A DNA stretch of 64,000 nucleotides from Turnera subulata (Eukaryota > Streptophyta > Magnoliopsida > Malpighiales > Passifloraceae): assembly GCA_028386065.3 (NCBI GenBank), contig JAKUCV010007445.1:39287-103286 (forward strand), given 5' to 3'. Under the pieces are notes generated by a model. The model ran no database searches. It was not told the origin of the DNA and saw only the letters and a program-made list of their open reading frames with translations. Numbering within the stretch: position 1 is the first letter of the stretch; every line of letters starts with the position of its first letter. The translations under genes were made by a program, and so were the position numbers. This document shows positions 10,388 through 22,315 of this stretch, piece by piece.

Positions 10388-13300
10388 CTACACATAGTAT
10401 TTCTTGAGTTGATCCATGTTGACTGGGTCCTTGAACTCGTTGCCATCTTGATCTCAAATTCTTGTTGCCCCTCCAGGAAGGATTTCGTTGATAATGTACG
10501 GTCCGCACCAGTTAGTCTTGAATTTGCCCCTAGGATCATGCACCGGTTGCCGTATCTCTTTGAGCACTAAGTCGCCTTCTTTCAGCCCTCGAGACTTAAC
10601 CTTTTTTTTGAATGCATGCACCATAGGCCTTTGATAACCTTGGACATGGTATAGAGCTTGCAAACGCTTTTCATCGAGCAGTGTCAGTTGATCTAGGCAC
10701 TCTTGAACCCATTGTGTCTCCGGAATCATACTTTCGCGGGTCACCCTCAAAGATTGGACCTCAAGTTCAATGGGGAGCACAACCTCCATGCCATATACAA
10801 GAGAGTACGGTGTAGCGCCAGTGGATGAATGGATAGTGATGCAATATCTCCATAGTGCTAATGGTAGCTTTTCTGACCACTCTCGGTGTGTAATAAGCAT
10901 CTTTTTTATGACTGTCTTGAGGTTCTTGTTAGCAGCTTCCACAGCTCCATTAGTTTGAGGTCGATAAGGTGACGACTTGTGATGCTTAATGGCGTAGCAG
11001 GCACATAACCTTTCCACGTTGGCTTTGAAGTGAGCACCATTGTCAGATATCAGCTCAAAAGGAACACCATATCGGCAGATGAGGTTGTTGTGAATGAATT
11101 TGGCGACTTTCTTGGCATTAAGGACGGTGAAGGACTCGGCTTCAACCCATTTGGTGAAATAGTCGATAGCCACTAGGATGTATTCGTGCCTGTTAGATGA
11201 CTTAGGAGAGACCTTTCCGATGATATCAATACCCCATGTAAAGAATGACCAAGGCGACGATAGAGGCGTAAGAGGAGGCGGTTGAAGATGTTGCGACTTG
11301 GCGTGCACTTGACATGTGTGGAAAGATCTAACATGTTTGGCACAATCGGCATCCATGGTAGACCAAAAGTATCCCAAACGTAGGATTTTCCGAGCTAGCA
11401 TGTTTCCACCCATGTGTGGGCCTTCGTATTCTCCATGCACCTTTTCCATGATTCTCTGAGCTTCATTGGCATCGACACAGAGTAAATGAACCCCACTGGC
11501 ATGTCTTTTGTACAACTTGCCAGCGCATAGAATGTATCCGGTGGCGACTTGTTTCAGAGTTTTTCTTTCTTTACTAGTTGCATGCTCAGGATAGGATCCA
11601 TCATATAAGACATTATATATATCGGTGTACCAATGTTTCCCCTCGGCATTTAGATTGCTCAAGGTGTAGGAGGGTCAATTTGTTTCGGCCACAATGATAC
11701 CCATAATTGCCTCATGGTAGGTGTAAATGGCATGAATGAGATTCTTGAACCATGGCTTCGGCATTGTAGATTCTCGTTGGAAAGATAGCTCGGCGTTTTT
11801 TTGAATTCCAATAGGAAGGATGATGGCATTCTTAGGCATGCCGATCATGGAGGCCAAGATGGCAAGTGCATTGGCGAATTAGTTATTTTTCCTGGGGACA
11901 TAGTAGAAAGCTATTTCCTCGAACATAGCGGCTAACCTTTGTAGATATTTGTGATAAGGCATAAGCTTGTCTTCTTTGATCTTCCATTCACCCATGAGTT
12001 GTGAAATTACCAGAGCAGAGTCACCATATACCCGGATTCGCCGTATACCAAGGTTAAGCGCAGTTTCGAGCCCAATAGTACATGCTTCATATTCGGCTAT
12101 ATTGTTCGTGGCTTCAAACTCTAGCTTGCAAGACAGAGGATAAGTGACTTTGTTGGGTGAAATGAGGATAATACTGGCACCGAAACCGCTTCCGTTTGCC
12201 GCACCGTCGAAGTAAATCTCCCATGTTGGGATGGTGACTGTCAAGATACCTTCATCGGGGAATTGAGGCTCGAATCTTTCGTTATGGGTCATCGGTTGAG
12301 AGGCCAAGAAATCAGATATGGCGCTTCCTTTAACAGCCTTTTGGGACACAAATCGGATGTCGAATTGAGATAAAATTGCGACCCAGCGAGCCGTTTTACT
12401 ACTTGGCACCGGTTTCTCTAGGAGGTATTTAATAGGATCCATTCGGGAGATGAGCAGCACCTCATATGTCACAAAGTAATGTCTTAATTTTTGGCAAACC
12501 CATGTTAGTGCGACGCATGGCTTCTCAATCATGTTGTACTTGGCTTCATAATCAGTCAACTTCTTGCTCAAGTAGTAGATAGCATTCTCGATGCGAGAGT
12601 CAGGCAAATATTGCGCGAGCATTGCACCCATGGCATTGTCAGTCACAGTGAGATATAGAAGAAGTGGTTGACCCGATCTAGGCGGTTGTAAGATTGTTGG
12701 GGTGGATAGGTACTCTTTTATTCGATCGAAGGCATGTTGGTAGTCATCATTCCATTCGGTTGATACCACTTTCTTCAGGAATCGATGAATAGGCGTGCAA
12801 ATACTAGATAATTGTGCGATAAATCTACTAATGTATTGTACACGGCCGAGGAAACTTCTAATCTCCTTCTCGGTCTCTGGAATTGGCATCTCTTGAATTG
12901 CCTTGATCTTGCTGGGGTCGACCTCGATTCCTCTTTCACTGACCATGAAACCGAGTAGCTTTCCTGCTTTTACACCAAAGACACATTTTTACGGGTTATT
13001 CCTCATGCCAAATTTCCTACATCTCTCAAACAATCGCCGTAGAATGGGCACGTGTGACTCAATGGTTTGCGACTTAACGATCATGTCATCGACGTATACT
13101 TCCACTATGTCATGCATCATGTCGCGAGTAAGAGTAGTGGCCATTCGTTGGTAAGTGGTGCCAGTATTAATGAGTCCAAAGGGCATTACCTTGTAGCAGA
13201 AAGTACCCCATTCCGTGCGGAAAGCCGTCTTATGCTTATCCACAGGTGCCATTAGTACTTGGTTGTACCCAGAGAATCCATCCATGAATGATAAGAGTGC

Positions 13301-14698
13301 GTGACCAGCAGTAGCGTCAACTAGTAGATCGATATGTGGCAGTGGAAACTCATCCTTAGGACATGCTTTGTTCAAATCTCGATAATCGAGACACATGCGG
13401 ACCATACCATCCTTCTTTGGCACATGGACAATATTGGCTAACCATTCAGGGTAGTCTATCACTTCCAGGAATCCGGCTTGGAGTTGCTTTTCCACTTCCT
13501 TTTTTACCTTGAGTGCCCATTATGGTTGGACGCAGCGCGCCTTTTGCTTGACAGGTTTGGCATTCGAAAAAGTCGGGATATGGTGTTGGGAAATTTCTGG
13601 ATCGATACCGTTCATATCTTTGTAGGACCATGCAAATACGTCCACGTATTCTCGGTTCATGGCGGGGAGTTCTTCCTTAATACCATCGGGTAATGTAGCG
13701 CTTATTTTGGTGACTTTAGGTTCAATTTCAGTTCCCAAGTTAATCTCAATTGATTCACCCTCATTAAATTCAAATAGAGTGGGTGTTTCATGGAATTTAT
13801 TTAGTTCATCATCATTATGCACATCATCCATACAAACAACATTATCATCACAAACACTAATGTAAAGGAATGTAAGCTTCATATTATTCTTTGAAAAACG
13901 CAAAAAATCAATATCCTCGAAAGTGTTAGATGACTTGAATTGAAAATCGGGAGGGCGACATGGTTGCTTCTCTTTATTATCGAAAGAAAACGCGGACTCA
14001 GACTCAGACCCAGACTCGAACTCGTCTACACCACTATATGGCTTGCTCCATTCCCATTGCTTCAATGGTCTTAGGATAGGGGTAATCATGCTCCTCTCAT
14101 GCGTGACTCTATGCTCCAAGCGCATATCTCCAAATAAACCTTCGAGGCCAAAATCTTCGCATTCGCCTTCTTGAGTATGTATGACCTCATCAAGCCTACA
14201 ATCAAAGAATATCTCAAAACCGGGTAGTAGGGGCCTAATGGTGGGTGTGTACCAAGGTTCGGGAAAGCCACAATAGGGGAAATCATCACCTTCCTTCACA
14301 AATTGTCCACTCATAGTCTTGAAGTAGGAATCCATTTCGAAGTCCAAAGTTCTTTTCTCCTTCATGGAGCGGGCTCGTTCCTTATTTCTAGCTTCCATTC
14401 TCTTCATGTCCATGGGTGTAGGTTTGTATCCCAAGCCAAAGGGTGGGATGATGGTTGGAGTCAGTGGAGGCTCAAGAATCCCTTGTTGATGGCGTCCAAG
14501 CCCCATGAAAGGTAAGAAGTCCATCTTCTTCATGATGCCCATGATCCTTGTGTTGCTAAACGGGTCATAGTATAGAGGAAAGTTCTCTTGATGCTCCATT
14601 CCCCAAGTTAGAGTGTTGACCTCTTCGAATACAAAGCCAGAAAGGGAGATCTCTTTATCCTCATCTAGTTCATGCACGTGCTTGACAGGTAGGTCCAA
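10388..14698 (-). pseudogene. pol: Tat pol polyprotein: RT, dual RNase H, integrase (several stops)
   Basis: One minus-strand frame runs from 14698 to a final TAG at 10388-10390. In-frame stops are at 13520, 12989, 11879, 11675 and 10454. The N-terminal 390 codons are a poorly conserved linker. Reverse transcriptase follows (13495-12989) with KKDGMVRMCLDYRDLN and the catalytic YVDD. Thumb and first RNase H come next, then a second RNase H (FDGAANGSG, AEYEA, GDSAL), the dual arrangement typical of Tat. In that domain the usual ADALA motif reads ANALA. Integrase (11662-10454) has the DDE residues in WGIDIIG, ISDNG and EAANK. In its zinc finger the first Cys of the C-x2-C pair is Phe (RSFHTC). 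The product cannot be a working polyprotein as it stands. Confidence 0.9.
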
Positions 14699-16728
14699 TG
14701 CCCTCCTCGGATAGTCACAATACCACCATTGTGTGGGAATTTGAGCAATTGATGCATGGTAGATGGTACGGCTTTAGCTTGATGCAACCAAGGTCTTCCA
14801 AGTAGTAGATTGAAGCTCGATGCGATATCAAGGACTTGAAACTCGATAGGGAAGGCTACCGGGCCAAAATTGACTTCAAGCGTAATGGTACCAAGGACTT
14901 CTCTCTTTGCATTGTTATAAGCGCGGACGGTTTGTCTTGAAGGAGTGAAGTCATCCAATCCTAACCCAAGGACACTTGCAACTTTTAAGGGACATACATT
15001 GAGGGCCGATCCATTATCGATTAGGACCATAGGGACTTGATTTCCTTTGACATGCACAGTGATGTAGAGTGCATCCATGTGCTTGCCTTTGCTTGATATT
15101 AGGTCTTTATCGGAAAAAGTGATAGCATTTTTGTTGCTTGTGATGGCCATGATTTCTCCCAAATCATTCGGTGTCGTGTCAATGGATACTTGTGTGTTTC
15201 CCAAAAGTTGTAGCATTTTCTCCCTATGCGGTCGTGAAGTCATGAGCAATCCCCATATGGTGATGTTTGCTTGAGTCTTCTTCAATTGCTTCAAGAGTGG
15301 ATCCTCCTTGGGTTCATTAGGGACTTTGGGTGGCAAAATGGGATTGTCAGCTTCAAGGTCAATTGGCTTGGCAACATGCCCGGACCTAGTGATGGCATCC
15401 ACATTCTCTTCTTTGAGGTTCACATAGTCATTCAAGTCGATGAGAATCATGCACTCTAATTCCTCCGTAGGATGGATAAGTTCAGAAGCATCCAAGAGTC
15501 CTTCGTCAAAGATAGCACTAATGGTATTATGTGGAGGCAAAGGATTCGTCTTGATGTTCGGCTTTGTTGGAGGAATGAGCTTCCCCTGGTCTATCAAGTC
15601 TTGCACCACATGGCGTAGTCGAATGCAATCATCGGTCCTGTGCCCATAGAATTGGTGGAACTCGCAATGCTTACTTTGATCAAGAATGGGACTTGGATCG
15701 GTTGGCGGTGCTAACGGTGTGATGGCATTTTGTGCCATGCATATTTTTAGAACAGTGCTAAGTGGCATAGACAATCGATTGAATTGCCTTTTTGTCTCAC
15801 CGAGTTGAATTGGCGCATTCACCGCCACGTTATTCACATCCGCCGATCTCTTGTTGTTGCTTGTCCCGAAATTCTTTCTTTGAAAAGAGTTATCTTGAGG
15901 AGTCTTGATCTTACCGGATGCAATGGCGTCTTCCAGTTGAGTTCCCACGCCAATTAGGGCCTTGGAATTAGCATAGTAGTTGCTCACCATGCGATCATAG
16001 TAGATTGGTTGCAAGTTCTTGATTACCATTTGGACTTAATCTTTTTCGGATGGACGCTTCACCATTCGGGATGCCTTGTTGTGCCACCTAGTGATGAACT
16101 CAGAAAAGGTCTCTTGAGCTTGTTGCTTGGTAGTTTCGAGATCTCTCTTGGTGACATCAACGGTAGTGTTATACTTGTAGTGCTCAACGAACTCCATGCA
16201 AATGTCCTCCTATTTGGAAACACGGTCGTCGTCCAATGACATGAACCAAGATAAAGCCACTCCTCCTAAAGAGCGTTGGAATAGTTTTGCCATCAATTGG
16301 GGACCAATTCCCATAGGATAGAGAGTGCGGACATAGATCTTCAAGTGCATATGTGGACAACCCGTTCCATCAAATTTTTCAAAATCAGGCATCTTGAATT
16401 TGTCGGGAAACCGAGCCTCGGGGAAGAGAGCTAATCGATCAAGGTTATAGTCATCCTCCTTCCGCTTGAGATCCTTGAGAATTCCTTCAATCTTGTCAAC
16501 CTTATCCTCTAGACGGGGTGCCGGAGCATCCATGTCTTCATCAATCACGATTGGTCGCTTACCATCGGCATTGCTAGTGTTCTTCTTTGAAGATAGGGCA
16601 ACGGTGCTATCATCACCCTTTGCAACATTCAGTGCCTCGAGAAATTGAGCCATGCTAACGCCCTTCAACTTCTCCAGCAACTCACCCACAACGGTTGGAT
16701 CATTCACTTGGATAATGCCGTCACTCAT
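14665..16728 (-). pseudogene. gag: Tat gag-protease (two in-frame stops)
   Basis: The frame starts at ATG 16728 (context gacaccATG) and ends at 14665. In-frame stops are at 16210-16212 (TAG after RVSK, where relatives have Trp) and 16036-16038 (TAA before VQMVIKNL, where relatives have Gln). Gag shows the capsid-like stretch RFPDKFKMPDFEKFDGTG and, further on, a Tat-type zinc motif CEFHQFYGHRTDDC. The protease follows with the active-site segment VLIDNGSALNVCP and the LLLGRPWLH flap-distal motif. The last 34 bases overlap the pol frame, so joining gag-pro to pol needs a frame change here; a simple indel mutation is the most likely cause. The gag protein would form virus-like particles in the cytoplasm. 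Confidence 0.88.
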
Positions 16729-17454
16729 GGTGTCCTAAGGGTAAACGTGCTTATAAGAGACTATTCATTGATTGCAACACCACTCAAATGCACAGAGAAG
16801 GGATGCCTTATTTGGAAAAAAGAAAAGATTTGGAGCCGAAGTTTTTATTTGAAAACATGAGGTTTTAAGCACAAAAAAAAAACAGGTTTTTTTTTTGAAT
16901 TTCCGATTTTTGTTTAATTTTTTTTTAAAAAAATTAATTTCAAGAAAAATATAAATCATCTCCCTAGAAGAAAAATAATTTTGAAGAAGAATTTTGAAAA
17001 AGAGACTCGACTAGGGTTTTGTTTTGATAAGGAAAATATGAGTGCGCAATTAATTTGGATACACGAAAAGCAAGCATAAGCATACAACATTTCTCCACAT
17101 AAGACAAGTACCCCTAGGGTTTCGTTCGAGTACATGCAAGGGTATGCAGCTGGTTGGGGGCCAAAGAACCGCTGCTATGGGAGGTTCAGTCTACTCACAT
17201 GTGACACAAGGATGCCGCGCGAGGTCGAAGGCCAAGGTTCCCAATCATCGCGCGGGGCGGGTAACGGACATATCGCATGCCATATCACCACGAATGATGG
17301 TATGTATGGGCAAGGACTCGTCGCGCCCCCTTAAGATAGAGGTTAACACTCAATTATAATGCAAGCATGCAAGTGACAAGTAACAAAGCACAAAACTCAA
17401 GCGAAAATTGCACATTATTTCTTAAATCCACGAATCCCGAGCGGAGTCGCCAGC
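16729..17454 (-). other. Tat 5' leader
   Basis: This noncoding stretch between the primer site and gag contains, at about 17135-17205 inverted, a block (tcacatgtgagtag ... cccccaaccagctgc) also present in the leaders of the non-autonomous Tat elements at 24955-25022 and 28208-28275. The rest is AT-rich without recognised features. Confidence 0.7.
17431..17452 (-). other. Primer-binding site, tRNA-Arg type
   Basis: Two bases from the 5' LTR end, the minus strand reads TGGCGACTCCGCTCGGGATT. The plus strand looks like a tRNA 3' end finishing gcggagtcgcca. Tat/Ogre elements are known to use a tRNA-Arg primer; the exact tRNA would need comparison with the host set. Confidence 0.75.
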
Positions 17455-18835
17455 TGTGAGACCCGGAATTTTCTCACCTCCGTGACAATCGATGGAGTCG
17501 CCACCCAAGTTTTATTACCGTGGAAAAACTCAGGAATAACCAAAGAATGACTCCTTATACCCGCAAAGCAACCAGATTAGCGAACCAAAGGTGCTGGACT
17601 CGGGGATTCATCATGGATAGGAAGGTATGAGGCACCCCATCCACGCTTTGGCGAAATAATATGCAATTTAAGCGAATACTTGTGCTTGGTGCGTGTGTGT
17701 ATGTGTGTAAACCAAGATTTCCAGCAACAAACAATAACAATAATATATATAAAAATCAAAATTGAAGAGACAAGGATAAAAAAAAAAGAAAAGAAACAAT
17801 TTGGCTTGCGTCTCCACCACTAGAGACATCCTACGTACCCCGGCAACCGGGTTCAAAGCTCACATAGTTCTTAGATTAGAATCAACACTCAGGAAAACAT
17901 GTCAGTATCAACGTACAATCAGAGAAAAATCAAAAGGGAAGAGACCGAGTTACCACAAGGGGTGTGTTCTTCGTCGTTCTTCGCGTTTGAGGGTTGTAGA
18001 TTGCTTCTACCCTCTTTCTATTCCTTTGTTCCACCTTGATTGGCTCTGGAACTACTGCAGAGACAAAACTAAACAACACACCATGTGAAATCTAGCAAAG
18101 AAAAGCAAAGAAATCGAATTGAGAAAAGAAAGTAGTAGAGTTTTTCTAAGCAAAAAGCTTAATGGCCAACCCCCCTAAAACGTATTATGAGGGCTCTATT
18201 TATAATGTTCAGGGTCTCAGGGGGCATGGTTTTGATCCTAGGGTCGAGATTAAACCCTTAAATCCAATGGCTAAGGTTAGAGATCGAAAAGGAGGAAAAA
18301 CTAAAAAATTGTCGAAACTGGAACACACGACCGCCATCTGGGGGCGGTCATGTCGTGATGACCGCCGGCAGGTGGTGGTCATGGCCCCATGACCACCGGC
18401 CTATCAGTTACTGTTCAAGGCTTTTCCTATTTTGACTATGTTTTCCTTATTTTGACTCCAAACCGATTCTTGCGCGCAAAGTATGGATTCTTAGACTAGA
18501 ATAACTCCCTATTCTTCAGGATAACTCCATACTCTTTCCATGTAAACTCAATTACTTAACCTCTACTCTAAGATTAAGAATTATTCCTCTTTTATTCCAT
18601 GAAACAGGCAAAATAATAAACTAACTTAATTGGGCCTCTAATTCAACGAAAATCAGAGACAAATTAGCCAGAAAATTCGTGCTAAGCTTGGGCCTAATTA
18701 TAAGAATAATCCACTGATTTATTCATTGGGTTCTTAAAGCAAATTAAAGACCAAAAATCAATAAAATTAACATTGGGCTCTAAAACACAATAACAAGCAA
18801 CGGAACAAATAGATGTCTAAATTTGGGTGTTCACA
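17455..18835 (-). repeat. Tat element 5' LTR
   Basis: It is 1381 bp and matches 6294-7714. The minus-strand start TGTGAACACCC is at 18835, directly before TATGG, and the end CTCACA is at 17455. A TATA-like element (inverted ctatttataa) is at 18196-18205, with GGCGGTCATG motifs at about 18326-18385. Confidence 0.92.
18196..18205 (-). promoter_or_regulatory. TATA box of Tat 5' LTR
   Basis: Minus-strand TTATAAATAG lies about 120-190 bp downstream of the dyad cluster and about 630 bp from the LTR start, a sensible U3 promoter position. Confidence 0.6.
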
Positions 18836-18840
18836 TATGG
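18836..18840. repeat. Target site duplication TATGG, right copy
   Basis: This matches 6289-6293 exactly. Confidence 0.9.
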
Positions 18841-20088
18841 GCCCTCTACTGTGTGCGTCGGGCACGGTAGCGACTAATCAGTCCAGGGCTAAACCCAAAA
18901 TATAATCACATCGGAAGGGGTAAGATCCGAAACAATACTAGCCACTGAAACACCTCAGGTGGCCGATGGCTCTCTGAGGGGTGCACTCAGTACATACCAA
19001 TACTAGGTATAAGTTAACCAAGGGGTACACCCACCTTACCCATGGCGGTGCCTCTCTGAGGGATGCTCTCAGTACAAAACTAACCAAGGGGCGCATCCAT
19101 CTAATCCCCAAGGCACCATCTCTAATTCTTTGTTTTTATCCAACTCAAAACCCGAGGGGTACCCACTCTCCCACTCGGCGCTATCGGTCAACAGCCCCAC
19201 AGTAGATTACTAATTATCCCAGTACGTTATGTTACCAATTATGAAATTGTATAAGTGTCTTCTCAAGTCGTATCTAAGTTGTGTACCATTACAGAGGTTC
19301 TCTAAATAGAGCCTAAAGCTCACAATAAACAAGATATAGCAAGAAAGCATATATCCCAAGCGTGGCAATAACAACTCATACAAGAATCACATGACAAAGC
19401 AGCTTATAATTATTATCATGGCAATTCAGCATATAAACAACCAGGTACACAACATAGTCAACAGTATGAAGCATACTCAGCAAGCAGTACTACCTAACCA
19501 TACCAACAAGTATTCGCATACAAGTATATAAGTCTTATAGAGTCACCTCAATTATGATGACGCTTTGCCTAACCAACACTAGATCCTGCTGCTCCCGGGT
19601 TATGCCTTGTGCCTAAACATATAGACACCACTATCACACAACAGAGCTAATAAAAACATGCATGCTCATGTAATGCAACCCTGAGTTAAATCCAGCCCGA
19701 CTAATCTATCTCCACCCACCAAAAGTAAAACTCCAAGTCACGGGCCTGTGGTTCACAGGCTCAAAGCCCACTAAGTCCAAAATTATAATCCAGCTTAGAG
19801 TCCTCATGGTCATTGGGCCTGAAGCCCACATCCTCAAAACCACCATATAACACTTATATGTCCTTGGGCTTTAAGCCCATCTCTTATTACAAATCCATGA
19901 GTTATAATGGGTTATAACATTTTATTACTGGCCAAGGCCCGATTTATCTTATTCCCGTCTAAAAGTTTTACCCGAGTCCGAGTTACCGTCCTAGAGGTTC
20001 TACCCGCATCGGACAACCGTCCACGTGCTACTCACTCCTTGCTCTCGGTTTCTACTAAGTATACAAACCCAATCCGGAACGCCCTGAT
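18841..20088. mobile_element. Unclassified repeat, right part
   Basis: This is the continuation of 5678-6293 after the Tat insertion. It is noncoding, with internal repetition of a ctctgaggg(g/a)tg...ctcagtaca block (about 18970-19080) beside aaccaaggggtacaccca, repeated again near 19080. No protein similarity was recognised. It may belong to a long LTR or non-autonomous element. Confidence 0.35.
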
Positions 20089-20196
20089 TGTAACGCCCCG
20101 ATTTTTCATAATTTACTTTATGGAATTTTTTTAGAATTTTTATTCCAATTTTACCCCCAAGTAGTTTTCGAGTTTTGGTCAAGTAGTTAATTCTCT
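20089..20196 (+). mobile_element. Possible LTR start interrupted by the Cassandra-like array
   Basis: A sequence beginning TGTAACGCCCCGATTTT, a common plant gypsy LTR start, runs for 108 bp and is then cut by the TRIM array. Only this short piece is visible, so the family is uncertain. Confidence 0.35.
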
Positions 20197-20487
20197 TGTG
20201 ACACCTGGGGTCTATGAGGTAGGGAAGTGGACGCCGGTGCCGGAATGAGCATGGATAAGGAGCGGCTTCCAGCGGGCTTCTAGACGGTGGGGCACAGGAA
20301 TGAACCGAATCCAAACCGGAATAGGAGAGATCCTGAGACTGTGTAGGGATGGGGCTGCACAGTTGGGGCGATTTCGTAATTATACAGTTATGGGACTGTA
20401 TAATTCAGAATAGCTCAAATGAAGTAATTTCAAGGTTCTACATGCATGGGACTGTACAATTGAGAATAACTTAAACGGTTTCATGGG

Positions 20488-20612
20488 TACTAGCTATATC
20501 AACATGGTGCACCTACCTTTTCGGTACTCATTCTAGAAAAACTCCAAAGTTAAACGTGCTTGACTTGGAGCAATTCTAGGATGGGTGACCTTCTGGATGT
20601 TTTCCCCGGAAA
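20488..20612 (+). other. 5S rRNA-like domain, Cassandra unit 1
   Basis: The segment actccaaagttaaacgtgct and then ctaggatgggtgacc corresponds to the plant 5S internal promoter (box A, intermediate element, box C). The upstream part, tagctatatcaac...ggtgcacctacc, resembles the 5S 5' half. Several differences from functional 5S exclude a normal rRNA gene. Confidence 0.7.
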
Positions 20613-21050
20613 CAAGCGAGTGAGGACAAAACATGTTGGAAAGGTCCCGTGTTGGTCTGTAGTGACAGTCGACAAGCCGGGACGTGACGGTTGGTAGCGG
20701 TGCTCAAGAACTCCCCTAGTACGGTGCGGGGATCGGGGATGAACCTAGTAGAAGCTGGTGGGTCTGTGACACCCAGGTCTATGAGGTTAGGAAGTGGGTC
20801 GGTGCCGGAATGAGCATGGATAAGGAGTGGCTTCCAGCGGGCTTCTAGACGGAGGGACAGGAATGAGCCGAATCCTAACCAGAATAAGAGAGATCCTGAG
20901 ACTGTGTAGGGATGGGCTGCATAGTTGGGGCGATTTCGTAATTATACAGTTAAGGGACAGTATAATTAAGAATAGCTCAAATGAAGTGATTTCGAGGTTG
21001 TACATGCATGGGACTGTACAAATGAGAGTAACTTAAACAGTTTGATGGGT

Positions 21051-21178
21051 ACTAGCTATATCAACAAGGTGCACCTACCTCTCTGGTACTCATTCTAGAA
21101 AAATTCCAAAGTTAAACGTGCTTGACTTGGAGCAATTCTAGGATGGGTGACCTCCTGGGAAGTTTTCCCTGGAAACCT
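21051..21178 (+). other. 5S rRNA-like domain, Cassandra unit 2
   Basis: This is the closest of the four to plant 5S at its 3' end: ctaggatgggtgacctcctg then ggaag is intact. Confidence 0.7.
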
Positions 21179-21619
21179 GCGAGTGAGGACAAAGCATGTT
21201 GGAAAGGTCCCGTGTTGGTCTGTAGTGACGGTCGATAAGCCGGGACGTGACGGTTGGTAGCGGAGCTCTAGAACTCCCCTAGTACGGTGCGGGGTTCGAG
21301 GACGAACCTAGCGGAAGCTAGTGGGCCTGTGACACCCGGGGTCCATGAGGTCAAGAAGTGGACGCTGGTGCCGGAATGAGCATGGATAAAGAGCGGCTTC
21401 TAGCGGGCTTCTAGACGGAGGGGCACAGGAATGAACTAAATCCAAACCGGAATAGGAGAGATTCTGAGACTGTGTAGGGATGGGGCTGCATAGTTGGGTT
21501 GATTTCGTAATTATACGGCTATGGGACTGTATAATTAAGAATAGCTCAAATGAAGTGATTTTGAGGTTGTACATGTATGGGACTGTACAATTGAGAATAA
21601 CTTAAATGGTTTGATGGGT

Positions 21620-21746
21620 ACTAGCTATATCAACAAGGTGCACCTACCTTTTGGGTAGTCATTCTAGAAAAACTCCAAAGTTAAACGTGCTTGACTTGGA
21701 GCAATTCTAGGATGGGTGACCTCCTGGAAAGTTTTCCCCGGAAACG
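21620..21746 (+). other. 5S rRNA-like domain, Cassandra unit 3
   Basis: It has the same block as units 1 and 2, with cctggaaag replacing cctgggaag near box C. Confidence 0.68.
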
Positions 21747-22188
21747 TGTGAGTGAGGACAAAGCATGTTGGAAAGGTCCTGTGTTGGTCTATTGTGACAG
21801 TCGACAAGCCGGGACGTGACGGTTGGTAGCGGAGCTCCAGAACTCCCCTAGTACGGTGCGGGGTTCGGGGACGAACCTACCGGAAGCTGGTGGGCCTGTG
21901 ATACCAGGGGTCTATGAGGTCAGGAAGTGGACGCTGGTGCCGGAATAAGCCTGGATAAGGAGCGGCTTCCAGCGGGCTTCTAGACGGAGGGGCACAGGAA
22001 TGAACCGAATCCAAACCAAAATAGGAGAGATCCTGAGACTGTGTACGGATGGGGCTGCATAGTTGGGGGGATTTTGTAATTATACAGTTATGGAACTATT
22101 AAATTAATAATAGCTCAAATGAAGTGATTTCGAGGTTGTACATGTATGGGAGTGTACAACTGAGAATAACTTAAACAGTTTGATGGGT

Positions 22189-22315
22189 ACTAGCTATATC
22201 AACAAGGTGCACCTACCTTTTGGGTACTCATTCTAGAAAAACTCCAAAGTTAAACGTGCTTTTCTTGGAGCAATTCTAGGATGGGTGACCTCTTGGGAAG
22301 TTTTCCCCGGAAACA
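22189..22315 (+). other. 5S rRNA-like domain, Cassandra unit 4
   Basis: It has the same block; the stretch after aaacgtgct reads tttcttggag instead of tgacttggag. The element is cut about 30 bp further on. Confidence 0.66.

Larger units (their letters stand above)
6294..18835 (-). mobile_element. Full-length Tat/Ogre-like Ty3/gypsy retrotransposon (12.5 kb)
   Basis: The element has two LTRs of about 1.4 kb, a tRNA-Arg-type primer site, a polypurine tract and a perfect TATGG target duplication. Gene order on the minus strand is gag, aspartic protease, reverse transcriptase, RNase H, a second RNase H, integrase. An antisense ORF and a 54-bp tandem repeat lie between integrase and the 3' LTR. 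The dual RNase H, the PBS and the antisense extra ORF are hallmarks of the Tat lineage. Structure is complete but at least seven in-frame stops and one frameshift break gag-pol, so it is not autonomous now. Confidence 0.92.

Noticed and set aside
14665..14698. Programmed frameshift between gag-pro and pol of the Tat element
   Set aside because: The 34-base overlap could suggest frameshifting, but no slippery heptamer or pseudoknot is evident and the element carries many other inactivating changes, so an indel is simpler.
20488..22315. 5S rRNA genes
   Set aside because: The 5S-like blocks have several changes from functional plant 5S and sit inside LTR-like units with a primer site, so they are retroelement domains and not an rDNA cluster.
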